A stretch of 64,000 bases of DNA from Axinella damicornis. Taxonomy: Eukaryota > Porifera > Demospongiae > Axinellida > Axinellidae. The position numbers were made by a program, and so were the translations under genes. Where the stretch lies: positions 2,101,252 to 2,165,251 of the forward strand of contig OZ007518.1 in assembly GCA_963931865.1 (NCBI GenBank), read 5' to 3'. Below are positions 1 through 13,200 of the stretch, in pieces; the first letter of the stretch is position 1, and each line of letters opens with the position of its first letter. Under the pieces are notes generated by a model. It ran no database searches. It worked only from the letters and a program-made list of their open reading frames with translations, and was not told where the DNA came from.

Positions 1-139
1 GAGTGTAACATTACGCGGCACAATTTTTCCCTTACCAGGAGTGTAATTATTTACTCGGCACAATTTTTCCCCTACCAGGAGTGTAACAAATAGCCGCGTT
101 GCAACCGCAGTTGCGACTCGCCGTAGCGCAAGCTAAGTA
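1..139. repeat. Partial copy of the array unit, left edge
   Basis: Carries two copies of the unit end motif (GGCACAATTTTTCCC, CCAGGAGTGTAA) followed by the GCCGCGTTGCAACC...CGCAAGCTAAG segment typical of units at 36.7-48 kb, in the opposite orientation to that array. The copy continues at about 821 after an inserted element. Confidence 0.6.
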
Positions 140-818
140 CCATAGTCTCTCAAAAATACGCCCATGGGCGATGAATTTAGAATCTGCTCAAAGAGGGTGA
201 TGGGCGTATTTTCGAGGACCCCTCTCCCGAAAATAGGCCCACCCTTGACTCGAAAGTAGGCCCACCCAAGTACATGAGTATACGAGTGCAATACTGCAAC
301 AGTCATTCTAGCAAGGCTTAACTACTACTAGTCCCGGAGTTTCTTGGTGAGCAGGAACAATCTCTTCGTGTGACTAGCTACAGGAACAGCAAACAAGACA
401 CAGCAGGAGTGCTTGAATGACGTAGAGTGCACAGACTATCTTCGGGACTTGCCGATTGCTGCTGCTTCTGAGAAATCCGTAGTGCGCTGCTAGTGCTACG
501 CTAAGCAATTGCACACGCGAAGACACAAACATGCAATTGCACAGCGCGTGCACGGTCTGATGTCATGCATTCAGTACACAGCTGATTATGCAATGGCATG
601 CAACATAATATTCATTGCAAATAGTACCCCGATAGCCAGCCTTCATTTCTTAGTCCAATCTCTTTGACTGTACTTCTTCCGGAGCTATTCAAGTGCTTTC
701 CTGTTCGAGCTAATAGGGTGGGCGTATTTTCGAGTAATAAATGACCCTTTGCAACAACTTGTCGCGAAAAAGGGGGGTGGGCGTATTTTCGAGGGTGGGC
801 GTATTTTTGAGACTACGG
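140..818. mobile_element. TA-flanked inverted-repeat element
   Basis: Ends are CCATAGTCTC and GAGACTACGG, each followed inward by ATACGCCCA-type sequence repeated several times. TA dinucleotides flank both sides. Removing the element restores CTAAG-TA-TTGCAATTCG, the sequence found in intact array units, so insertion into a TA inside a unit is well supported. No transposase is encoded; a non-autonomous Tc1/mariner-like element is likely. Confidence 0.6.
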
Positions 819-840
819 TATTGCAATTCGTATAGGGGAC

Positions 841-936
841 TGGCCATAATTGGGGACTGTACGCTATATATTACGCGGCACAATTTTCCTATACCAGGAG
901 TGTAAAGATTACGCGGCACAATTTTTCCCCTAACAT
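841..936. repeat. Array-unit end motifs
   Basis: Further copies of the TTACGCGGCACAATTTT / CCAGGAGTGTAA motif that separates units of the 36.7-48 kb array. Confidence 0.5.
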
Positions 937-1162
937 TATTACGCGGTCTTGTAGTGAATTACACTTAGGAGAGCTGTCAGTGAATGTAACTAATTGGATT
1001 TTTTCAACATTGTGTCAACACTAATTGACATAGGTTTGTAAACCACACAAGTGTTTCACTACACCAGTTGTATATGTCCCAGGGTGGAAGCAAACGCTGT
1101 ATGTGTAGTACGTGTTCCAAAATCTCATGTGTAACAGTGTGGTATATGAAAGTCATTCCCAC

Positions 1163-1261
1163 CTTCCGTTGAAGGTTGACATCTGCCTTTGCTATGAGCA
1201 GATGATCCACAATTTCACCATGGTTATTGTGACAAGCCACAAACAGGGGGGATGCACCATC
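1163..1261 (-). CDS. Gene 1 ankyrin repeat exon
   Basis: 99 bp, phase 0-0, one repeat: [20 protein letters not shown] then [13 protein letters not shown]. Acceptor CACTTCCAG, donor GAAG|GTGGGA. Very similar to gene 2 exons at 34573, 35838 and 48185. It is the last intact coding exon visible before the left edge. Confidence 0.72.
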
Positions 1262-4200
1262 CTGGAAGTGAATAAAGGTATAGCTCATGAAGTGTACATG
1301 CAGCTACCATATACACAAATATACATCAGCTGGTTTACATGATCTGTAGTTAACTCAATTCATAATCTGGGTTCACTTCTGGATGTGGGTTGGCATTACG
1401 TAGGTAGCCATGAAACAGCACTTGAAACTAAGTGGGTTTCAAATAGGAGCTTACATTACCCACATCTACCTGAAGGTTGACATCTGCCTTTGCTAGGAGC
1501 AGACATGCAGATGAACCATGCAGTTCCTCCTACAACACGAGTGATGGACTACCATATACATCAGTCGGTTCCCAATGGCTAATCTGGATTGACTGACAGT
1601 TCCTAGTCTGGGTTCACTTGTGGATGGGGGTTGGCAGCTATGAATACTGAACTAAGGAACAACACTTATGATGGAACTATGTAAGGAATTTACATTAGAG
1701 CCAAATCAACCTTGATGGGATTAGAACTGCACTACACCAGTACCATAGTGTCCTGCTAATACGCTCCCTTCGAAAATACGCCCTCCCCTCTTTTTCGCCC
1801 AAGTTCCTGCACATGGTAGTTTGACTCGTTATAATGCCCCCCTGGTGAGCGTCTTCTGGAATATCTAACCTACACGTGCGCAACTTTGCAGATCGTCTCT
1901 CAGTCAGATCGAGAGTAGTCACCATTGACGCCAATGGTACAAGTCATCTCGCTGCCACTCTTCCGCACGAAATACCAGGAAATGTTCCGTGGTTCATGAT
2001 CGACAGTATTGCTGTTCTTGAGGATGGCTACAGCGAAGTTGTCGTGAATGTTATGGCCCTCGAGTTGAAGTGCAGCTCTTCTTGCCGATGTAGAGAGTCC
2101 ACGCATGATGACCACGAACAGTACTGGCGATCGATTGTACTTTTGTAACTGTGAACATGAACCTTGGCAGTGTCATTAACTTAGCAAAACTTTTTGAGGG
2201 GGCGTATAATGGAGACTAATTGCGTACTCGAAAATACGCCCCCTCCCCACTTTGGGCTGGATGTAGTGTACAAAATAGGGGGCGTATTAACGGGACACTA
2301 CGGTATATGCCCAGGGTGGAAACAAACACTCTACGTGTAGTGTTCCAAAATCCCATCGGTAAGTGTGGTATTCGTAAATCATTCCCAACTTTCGTTGAAG
2401 GTTAACATCTGCATTTGCTTTGAGCAGACGACCCACAACACACACACACCACCTTCTTTCAACAGTATTCCACGGTGCAATGGAGCATGTACACATGTTG
2501 ATACTAATTCAATTGGTATGGTATGTAGGTCATTCAACATGCACATGGTATTTTAGTGGGATTTGAGACATACAGAATGGTGGGACTGGACTGTGGGACT
2601 AGTCCGACTGAACTCACAGAACGTTGCGCTTGTCTGAGTCATCATTTTGAAGCATATCACACAGTACTACACTCCAGTGTACTACATCATGCACATGAAC
2701 TGAATTCGTGGCAGGTTGATATCAGGCAGTTCCAATAGCCCTTAATTTCTGCCACTGCATGTGCACCATGAATACTTGCACTGCATCAGCTCATTCCCAG
2801 ACCAAGATGGGATATGGGACTGGGGACACGTCCACATTTTTTGACATTGCTGTTTCGTCCGAGTGAAGTAGTGGGAAAATAGGGAGCCAAGTCAAACTTG
2901 GCAGAATAGAAATAGTTCCAGAAAAGCTGCTACATTTGGCTGCATCACTTTGTGTAAATGATTGCCTTGTGTCATCCAAAGTCGTCATCAGATCATGGAC
3001 AAATTCGCACTGAAATGAAATTAATTATTTGGATTATGGTAGGACCACAGCAGGCTTTCGACAGCTGTGTTGCTAAACCTCACGTATTTGATGTGCTACT
3101 ATCTATGAATATTTCCCATGCCATTTCCACGATTCCCTGTGTTCTGGCTTTCAGAAACTACGAGCAAAACGTGCAGTCCCACAGTCCAATCTACCGAATA
3201 GAGACAGCAATGTTTTTGGGGTGATCCAAAAACTTGTACCAGAGTGATTCGACAAAACAGTGTAAAGCCAGAGAAAGACGTGCTTCCCCTCGTGTATAGA
3301 CTATGCACTTGACAGATTCACTGCTTGGGCATCCAAGTCACACGAAAGTACCAATTCTTCCATTGAGCAGCCATGATCAGCCATGGTATATATGGTTATA
3401 TACCTGCACACGTCCTCACATCATCAAGCCAGGGAGATGCCACGGTACTGTTCGGAATTCCTGGAAATGATGCACATCCACAAACAGTGTGTCAGGCCCT
3501 TTCCAATATTTTGAAAGGACCCGGAATGAGATGACGTGCCACATCAAACTGATGGACGGACAAGACCCATGTTCTTAAAGCACAGTTCAGTCGTAATCCT
3601 TTGATGCGAGCCACACAGTACAATGTTCCACCCAACAGGATGGCTATGCCTCATACTTGCCTGTGGTTTGTGCCAGTGAGCCTCAGGCATTGTATGGTAA
3701 GTACATACAGCACTTGTATAATGGCCAGTGTGCATGCTATCAGTGTAGTGACATAGTATGTACCAAATTAGTAGTACAGACCAACCGTTGACGCTGCTTC
3801 AGACTCTCCAGCTTGGTGCCTCCGTAGCCTTGTTCCAAAGCTCTTGTGTGGGGCAGAGCCTGACACACTGTTTGAGCATGCTCAGTTTCCCCCAGGAATT
3901 CTGGGAACTGGAAACTAGTGGATACTATAACAACATTCCTTGTATCATTGCAGCCTCGTTCCCAGGGCCATTCCCACTGCCAGTATTGTATGCAAATACA
4001 GCCAGCCTAGGGAAGGCTTGGGATAAAATACATGTATCACGTGAGTGACATCAATCATGGCCACCAGGGGGCAATAGTTTATGTTGCCTTGCTAACGTTC
4101 ACAAAGCTGAACGGAACTTCAAGAAAAGGCTTTAAGATTCTTCGGAGGGATGCCAGATCAATGCCAAGCCATCAACAGCGCCAAATGGTAGCCATACTCG

Positions 4201-7200
4201 GTGACCTGCGTGTTGCTGCTTCTGAGCGTGAGTGGCTGGAACAACGTCTCACTGGTATGGCTGTTCCAAGGGCAGTAGACCATGTTATAGCATAGATCAG
4301 CAGCATACATGCAATAAACTATTGCTCATTGTTCGGAACATGGGCAAAATGCATCCTTGTGGTTGTGCCCCCCCCCCCCCCCCCCCCCCCCCCTCCCCCG
4401 TGTCCACCTTGCTAATGGACATTGACATTACTGACATGAAATTTTATTCCCAGCCAAATTTGCGTACTGAAAGCAAATACTGGCTGTGGGAATGAGGTTA
4501 GTACTATCATTTCTTGTAGTAGTGGCTACAATCAAAGCTGGCAGTGTTGTCACCAGGATTCGTCTGTTGCATACCACTGAGTTCTTGCACCTTTGGCATA
4601 CATGCAACAAAAAGCCGTTGATGAGACATTGGGACAAGGAGTATAAGGTACACATGATCAGGAGCAGATAAGTCCTGCTGTAGCCCCTGCATAAACAGAC
4701 CTAAATTGTAATTTGGTCAGATAACTCACTGGGAAGCAATATACACCGTCTCTCTTTCCTAGTAAAAATAGCACTGATTATCTACCTGTACAGTCTATCA
4801 GATTAACGCGTACCGTGTAGTATTATTATGATGCAGGATTACATTGTAAATACAACGGAAGTTTTCATGCACAAAACCTGCGTACCAGGCTCTTTTTTCT
4901 CCACCCCTGCACAAGAGACTGGGATCAAGGCTCTGTCACCCTTTCAGTGTTCAAACACAGGAATTGGAATATGTGGATACAGTGTAAATACTAGATGTAT
5001 GCATAGACATTTCCTTCAGTGGGGCTCACTCAGACTAGACTCAAGAAAATATTCCATTTCATTTCACAATCATGAAATGTAACTGAAATCTGCAAAATGG
5101 ATGTCTGACATCTGCCACTGCTGTAACAGGTCACCAGTCACACATTAAATCTCTCTCCACTTTAACACGTGCAATTGGATCAATTCATAAGAAGCCTCCA
5201 AGAGCAAATTAAGTTATTTCTCACCTTTATCTGACGGTTGACGTCTGCATTTGCTCTGAGTAGGCACTCCACAATGTCACGGTGGCCCTTCCAGCAGGCG
5301 ATGTACACGGGAGTGACACCAACCTGTAAAAAAGGACAGCATAGCATTATACTTTACATACAATACCAGCTGTTTCATGTGAGATTGTTACCATAACAAC
5401 ACCCACACAATGTACTCTGGGATTTTTTGGAGGGGTCACTTCTGTGAACAGTGAAGCACTAGTCTCGTGCCCAGACCCTCTCGTATGTGGGTCTGGGAAC
5501 GAGACTAGTGAAGCACCTAACCTGTGAATTGATATCATTAACCCAAGCACACTGGGCATCATGTGCAGCCTCTCTTGGTCAGTGTACAATTGGTTCAATG
5601 CCATTTCAACTTGGTTACAAAATTAAAATAGCATTCCAGCCATGTTATTTCATTGTGTGACCAAAATGAAAATTGGAAATTGAATCCATTTTCAATTTTG
5701 CCATATCGGTTCATTTCTGTGACCGAAATGAATTTTGAAAATTGAATCCATTTTCAATTTTGCCATATCGTTTCATTTCTGTGACCGAAATGAATTTTGA
5801 GAATTGGATCTATTTTCAATTTTTAATATTCAAACCAGCGTGAGGTTAGTATGTAGGAAAAATAGCTTCAAGATTGTGCTATGAAAATGAAATTTGAAAA
5901 TTGAATCCATCTTCAATTTTTCATTTCAAACTAGCACGAGATTAGTATGTATAGGAAATGGCCTAATATCGTGCTATCAAAACGGAATTTGAAAATGGAA
6001 TCCAGCTTCAATTCGTAATATTCAAACTAGCATGAGAATAGTAAGGATAGGAAATGGCCTAGTAGCTATTGCACGATCAAAATGGATTTTGAAAATTGAA
6101 TCCAGCTTCAATTCTCGACTTGAGTGTCCGGTATAATGAAGCATTCCTATGGTAACAGTGACATCACATTACTGCATAAGGGAAGATGAAGATGATGATT
6201 CTGGAATCATATGTCACTCAAGTCGAGAATTGAAGCTGGATTCAATTTTCAAAATCCATTTTGATCGTGCAATAGCTACTAGGCCATTTCCTATCCTTAC
6301 TATTCTCATGCTAGTTTGAATTTTACGAATTGAAGCTGGATTCCATTTTCAAATTCCGTTTTGATAGCACGATATTAGGCCATTTCCTATACATACTAAT
6401 CTCGTGCTAGTTTGAAATGAAAAATTGAAATCAATTTTCAAATTTCATTTTCATAGCACAATCTTGAAGCTATTTTCCTACATACTAACCTCACGCTGAT
6501 TTGAATATTAAAAATTGAAAATAGATCCAATTTTCAAAATTCATTTCGGTCACAGAAATGAAACGATATGGCAAAAATTGAAAATGGATTCAATTTTCAA
6601 TTCTCATTTTGGTCACACAATGAAATAACATGGCTGGAATGCTATTTTAATTTTGTAACCAAGTTGAAATTGCATTGAACCAATTGTACACTGACCCTCT
6701 CTTAAGTTGTGCAAACCCCTTATATTGACAGCTGCTGTTAAGGTAGCAGATACCCCTTTACGTATACGTTAGGTTACCTTTAACCGTCGGGGGCCCCCGA
6801 CGGTTAAAGGTAACCTAACGTAAAGGGGTATCTGCTACCTTAAGTAACTGCATGATACACACATTAACATTCTCTCCCTTTCTATAGCCTATTAGAGAAG
6901 TCATTTTTATCATCAGATTCGCTGGGTAACATATAGAAATCTGTTTGGAGCAGTCGGTGCACTCCAACATTCCATATTCTATAGCTTATCAATCACCAAA
7001 ACTGAAAGCAACCGATGTAGTCATGATGTGTATAGGGTACATTATACTTTTGGGTGCATGAGTCGGTTATGGTGGCGTTTTGCAGCTACATTCCAGAAGC
7101 TGGAACGCAAGCGTACCAGCATATTACAAGAGCAATGTCTCACTTCAAGCAAGCTGATTTGGCAGACCAGAGAGGAAGCCTACAAACCAAGATGCTAATG

Positions 7201-10200
7201 ACAAGTAAGCTCATGTAGCTGTTACAGTGCTCATCAATGGTACTTGCAAGTACAGACGGACAGTGAATAGTTGTAGTTCAACCCCTCCTTGGACAAGAGT
7301 CACAAGACCATGCTTTCCCCATCACAATAGTGCTGTAGTCACTCTATAGTGTATATCAGGCCTCCGCCCAGTTCTATCTCGCAGCAGTGGAGAAAAACTT
7401 TCTCCACGGCTGCGAGATAAAATCTGGGCGAAGGCCTGGGAACGAGGCTAAGTACAGCACATGTTAAGCTGCTGAAATTTCTCATTATACCTCTGTACAT
7501 GTACTATCAACTTTTCATAACAGGAGAATGGGGAAAGACAAACAATTGGTCATGGAGATTAATTAGCCAATTTAGTACACTGATTCTGTATTATCAAATC
7601 AGGTTGGTCCATTATCAGTGATTGTACCTGTGTCAAGTTTGCCCATACACTGGTCACTGGATGCCTGTGTAGGCTACGTTAGTGGGTGTGGTGAACTTCG
7701 AATTCATGAAACTTTTCCACCAAATGCATTTTCAATTGAACGTTATCTCCCACAAAATAAACCCGCTATACAGTATACGAGTACGTTGTACTCCTCTGAT
7801 ATACAAGTGGTGTGTTCTACCATCAATCTTCTGTCTAGCTGTCCTCAAAGCTAGTTTATAATAATTATGCAAAGCTCAGGCTGATCCTGATATTGATGCA
7901 AGAAAATAAACTAGTGTTTTGTCGCTTTTCTTACTACAAGCGACATATGAAGGCCAGGCAAACAGACAACTGCCTGATATTAACCCTTTACCAACCAATG
8001 ACGGCTTTTGGCGTCATGAGACTTTCAGCTTCATGACGTCACATCCGGCAATGTCCTTGGGAGATAGGCTCTGCGCCAGCAGAAAGGGCGGGGCAGGGGG
8101 AGGTGGGTGGGTGCACCCGAAGGGTGCAAACAGCATGGCCGAGTCTGGGCTCAGCTTTGAACAGCCCTTGGTTGGAGCCGGGTAGGCCATTTCTCGTGTT
8201 TTAAGCATAAATGGGCCTAGAAAACAGTGGTCTCACCTTGCAGAGCCTCGAATTCCAGTGTTCAGGGCTGATTTTTCTGCTAGAGCGAGTTACCGTCGCC
8301 CGACCATCTTGATCGCGTACACGTTAACGAGTGGGTGTGGTCAGAATCACGAATGGGGAAAGCATGGCTGTGTGCAGTTCTGTGTGAAGTTTTGAGCGTG
8401 AAAACCGATGGGAACCTTATCTATAAGTAGATTACAAGCTAAAAAACTGACCTCCATAATCTGTGGTTGGTAAAGAGTTAATGGCATGGGAAAAAACAGC
8501 TGAAATATAGGATAGCAGTCCAGAGATAGGCAAGCTGGAGCTGAATCGAGCACTGAATGTCTGTCCAACCATACCCTGACTGTACCTCCGACAGAGACCA
8601 TGATGGGTCTCATTATGTAGGTCATGAATATCATTAGCAACCTAATTACTATTGTGTTTGATGGAGGGTGTCATTGTATGCCGTCGGTATGGCCACTGTA
8701 CCTGTGAAGCCAACTATAGCTAACTTTGGTTGTATGCTGACACTTGACATGGTCTGTCCCAAATGGCTGCCAGAATCCTCATGAATATCATTAAATAGCT
8801 CAGTTTTAATTTTATTTGCATCCCCATTAACCCTTTACCAACCAATGACGGCTTTTGGCGTCATGAGACTTTCAGCTTCATGACGTCACATCCGGCAATG
8901 TCCTTGGGAGATAGGCTCTGCGCCAGCAGAAAGGGCGGGGCAGGGGGAGGTGGGTGGGTGCACCCGAAGGGTGCAAACAGCATGGCCGAGTCTGGGCTCA
9001 GCTTTGAACAGCCCTTGGTTGGAGCCGGGTAGGCCATTTCTCGTGTTTTAAGCATAAATGGGCCTAGAAAACAGTGGTCTCACCTTGCAGAGCCTCGAAT
9101 TCCAGTGTTCAGGGCTGATTTTTCTGCTAGAGCGAGTTACCGTCGCCCGAGCATCTTGATCGCGTGCACGTTAACGAGTGGGTGTGGTCAGAATCACGAA
9201 TGGGGAAAGCATGGCTGTGTGCAGTTCTGTGTGAAGTTTTGAGCGTGAAAACCGATGGGAACCTTATCTATGGTATGTTTAAGTAGATTACAAGCTAAAA
9301 AACTAAACTCCATAATCTGTGGTTGGTAAAGAGTTAACAGCTGGCCTCACATCAGTAAGAGTGTGGTTGTTCAGCAGCAAGGTATACACTCCTATACTAA
9401 TCCATATTGCTAAAGCAGAGGGGAACAGTCACCCACTTTTACATGTACAAGGTACAAAAGGAAGTACTTACCCTGGTTGCCACATTGACATTGGTGCCAT
9501 TGATTGTCAGCAGAATGACTGGGTCAAGTAGACCATAGCAGGAGGCCTCCAACAGCTCCACTTCCTGGGATAGAGATATTAGCAGCCTGACAATGAAGGT
9601 GACCTTTAGTACTATATATAATTATAGTTGGCAGGATAATTGATGCACTATGTAAGTAAACAGACAGGGATTGTTTACACAATACATTACAAGTAAGGTA
9701 GTTAGGGAGGGTGTTATTTGAAATCTGATGCAACACATGTAGAATAAACCTGCGGCCATGTATAAGCTAAACTGTTACTGTGGCAAACCTTGATGGTGGG
9801 ACACTGGTAGAACCATCCACCAACAGCAATCCTAGTGACCCTGGTCTCAGCAAGGAGTCTGTATCCACTGATATCAGTGAAAATATCCAAGGAACATTCT
9901 GAAAACTCAGGGATCGTCAGCCAGGAGAGAACCAAAGGTTGCTGTACACATCCAGCAAATATGAAAGCTGCTTTAGGCATCCAATAGAGACCACTAACAG
10001 CTGTGGTAATTCTCTCATAATCAGAGAGGTCAACCAAGTCCTTGTCAACTTCCACAGAAATGCGAATGGTAATCTGTGAGGAAGTGGCTTGATGTTGAGG
10101 GAGTTGAGCAAATAGAGAATGGTGAAGAGATTGTAGCTTTGAAAGTGGAGCGCTGTGGACTGCCCTGAAGTCTACCAAGCTTGGCATCTGTCGTACACAG

Positions 10201-13200
10201 AGAACTAGGTGGCCATTGCTATTTCTGGCCTCAGTGAACTCAGCCATTTTAGTGGCTGCCATGCTGCAGCCTGACGTTTCTAGGAGAAGACCCATCAGGT
10301 CTGGGCTGAGAGAGTTCCAGTGTGGGGCTAGTAGCTTGAACAGTTTCTGCACTGTCAGAGCATTCTCATAGGAGTGTGGATCAATCAGTGGAACCGCCTT
10401 ACCTTCAGGTCGGGGAAAGACTAGGGTGGCTAGAACTTGCTTTAGCTTTGCTAATGCATTGGGGAACTGGTCCAGCAGATCTATAGCTTCATGCTGCAGC
10501 TGCTGGAACTGTTGTGACATTTCTGAGAAGTCTGAGTGAGTAGCAGCTACACATGGAAGAGGCCTGTGTGCACTCAGTGTTGATGGGTGTTTGTAGTCTG
10601 CGTAAAAGATCACAAAACACTTTTGGTAGTGTACAGGTACACACATAGTTATCTCCCAGAGTTTAGTGATTAACAGGATGGAATTAAGATACCACCATCC
10701 ATTGTTGTCACTGTAGTACCATGTTACAGGAATGTTTGGCAAGATAGCTATGCATGACCAGCTGTGACTTAGGAATTATTATCCCTGCAATATTCACCAC
10801 CACAATCTTTGATCCCATGCACTACATTTTAGATAAGCTAAGTTACTATATACTATCCCAAATATTTATTCTAGACAAAAAGGAATAGTAGGTACATATT
10901 TTCACGAAGTTGCTTCTGCTGTTTGATGAATTGTGCTTGTATGCATGTCCTAGATTGAAGACTGCATGCATGGTTCACATGCAGTCTGGCAGAACCATGC
11001 ACTGTCCACATGGTCTCCACGACTCTCGGCTAGCGTATTCTGCATTGCCCAATTTCTGTGTCAATTCAAACTTAATAATAATCCATCAAGTACTAGCTAC
11101 CTCAGTCTAGGAAACAATTCTGCAGCAACGTTTACGGCACAAAATTTGTTAGCACTAGCTGATATAGGGAACCTTAGCTAATAAAGCTAGTGAAGATCAG
11201 CGGAGCCTGTATAGTTCAAGCATCATACTACAAGGTTAATTAGCAGTATCCAGTGGTTGGGAGTCAACGTATACCAAACTTGTAGAGTGTGTACTGTACC
11301 TTGCAGCAGCTTCCTTCCTAGGTGTTCCTGACCAGGAATTGTATCGAGGGTGTCGCACAACTTGAACAGGCGATTTGGAGGGCAGTAATCATCAAACAGT
11401 CCTCGTAGAATGATGGAGGTCTGAGCGTATCTTGAGTACGTCTCTGCCTCTTCCTTGTCCTCCTCAGTTATAAGAAACTTGTCTAGGAGTTTTGGTAGAA
11501 GTTGGCTGGGGTCCAGGTACTGCCAGAGGAAAGAGTAGTTGCTGCTAATAACCATCGCACTTCTCACGCGAAGCTCATGCTCTGGAAGAGCTTCTGCATC
11601 ATCCTTATGCTCATCACCGCTGGAGTCTATAGAAAGAGAAGTAGGGGTTGGAATTATTCTGTTAATTCTTAGGCAAGCTGTGAAATTCCATATGAAAGGG
11701 CATGATGTTACACTCCCTCCCTCGTGAACCTTGGTCCTTTGTAGAGGGTAGCGTCCAGAAAGTTTATTTCGGAGTGACTATATAAGTTCTCAAGTGAACT
11801 GGATAGTCAGGTTGATATCCTTCAAGTATGTCTTGAGCTTATCCTAGGCATTCTCTTTGATGGTGGATACTGGGGAGGTTCGGTTAGTCCATACGAACCA
11901 TCCTCCACAAACCCTCAGAACCATTTATTGTACTCAGCATGATTCACCCTCACTAGTGTCAGGGAAATGTGAAGTAGTCAGATAACCATGAGGCTTGAAA
12001 AATAACATGCTTAGGATTTGAGGCTATTGGCAGTCGGGCATTGTAAAGTGGCTATCTATAGTTAGGAAGTCTGAGGGCATATCTTCCACCCATCTAAACA
12101 CACACACACATTACGCTGAGCCTTGGATACTCTGAGTTGGAATTCTATATCTTATAAATGTCAGCAGTCGAGACATCACATTAGTTAACTCTGTGAATGC
12201 AAATTCGAATCAGACCAATAAAATTGTTATCGGACAACAATAAGTGAAATGTTGAATGGAATGGTGGGACAGGGGGCTCCTTACGTTGCACTTCCTTCTA
12301 TAGCAGTAGCTCAGGAATCAGAGAGAGAAGTGGAGCAGTGAAAGCAGGATTAGTGAATCCAGTGCCTGTGTATGTTGCTGATTTGGGCATGAGACTAAGT
12401 TTCTAACATGTTCAAGTACACCTACCTAGAGAAAGTTCAGGTGTTGGGAAGTTTCCCTCATCACCGTCTTCGGGCTGTTAAACAGAGAAAGTTATAACGT
12501 TAGTTATTAATGCCTTGAAACCTGTTTCAAATTACAAATAGCTTCCCAACATCAAGCAAGCATCTTGAAGTTCAGATCCCACGAAACTTCAGAAATATGA
12601 GCATCGGAACTGGTGTAGAAAGTGATTCAAGAATGGGGTAGGTGTTGTGGAAATCAGCTTGCACGACCCCTACTTACTCTTCCTCTGTTTGGGCCCTTCA
12701 CTTTCTCCAGCAGTAGACGTTCCTCTTCACTGACGTACTCAGCTGCTTGTGGCACCTCCAAGTTTCCCTCGTGTGGGTCTGTCTGTTACAAGAAAACCCA
12801 CATTTTCAGCCACCATCAGCAACTGGTAGATGGCCACACTACTTGCTACTAACAACAAATTAGAATGAACACCTATCATTGCTATGCTGTATTTGATAAC
12901 TCACAAAACCACCGTGATTTTACTACACTGATCCAGTTAGTAAGGAGATCCAATGATAATGAAGCTAGGTACCAAAGATCTACAATATATAGTAGGATTT
13001 GTAACTAGCCTCGTTCCCAGGCCGCCATGCCCAGCTTTTGTCGCTTGCAGTATGAAAAGCTGGGGGACAAAAGCTGGGCGTGGAGGCCTGGGAATGAGGC
13101 TAATTTGTAATGCCGTTGTGAAATGCTCACTGATTATTGAATACTCTTTAACCTACACACATAAGCTTGTTTCTTGAATCTATCTCTGAAATGGAGTGGC

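Noticed and set aside
1876..2148. 90-codon plus-strand ORF inside the 1743-2303 element
   Set aside because: The opposite strand shows the HIRAN-like pattern; the plus frame resembles nothing known.
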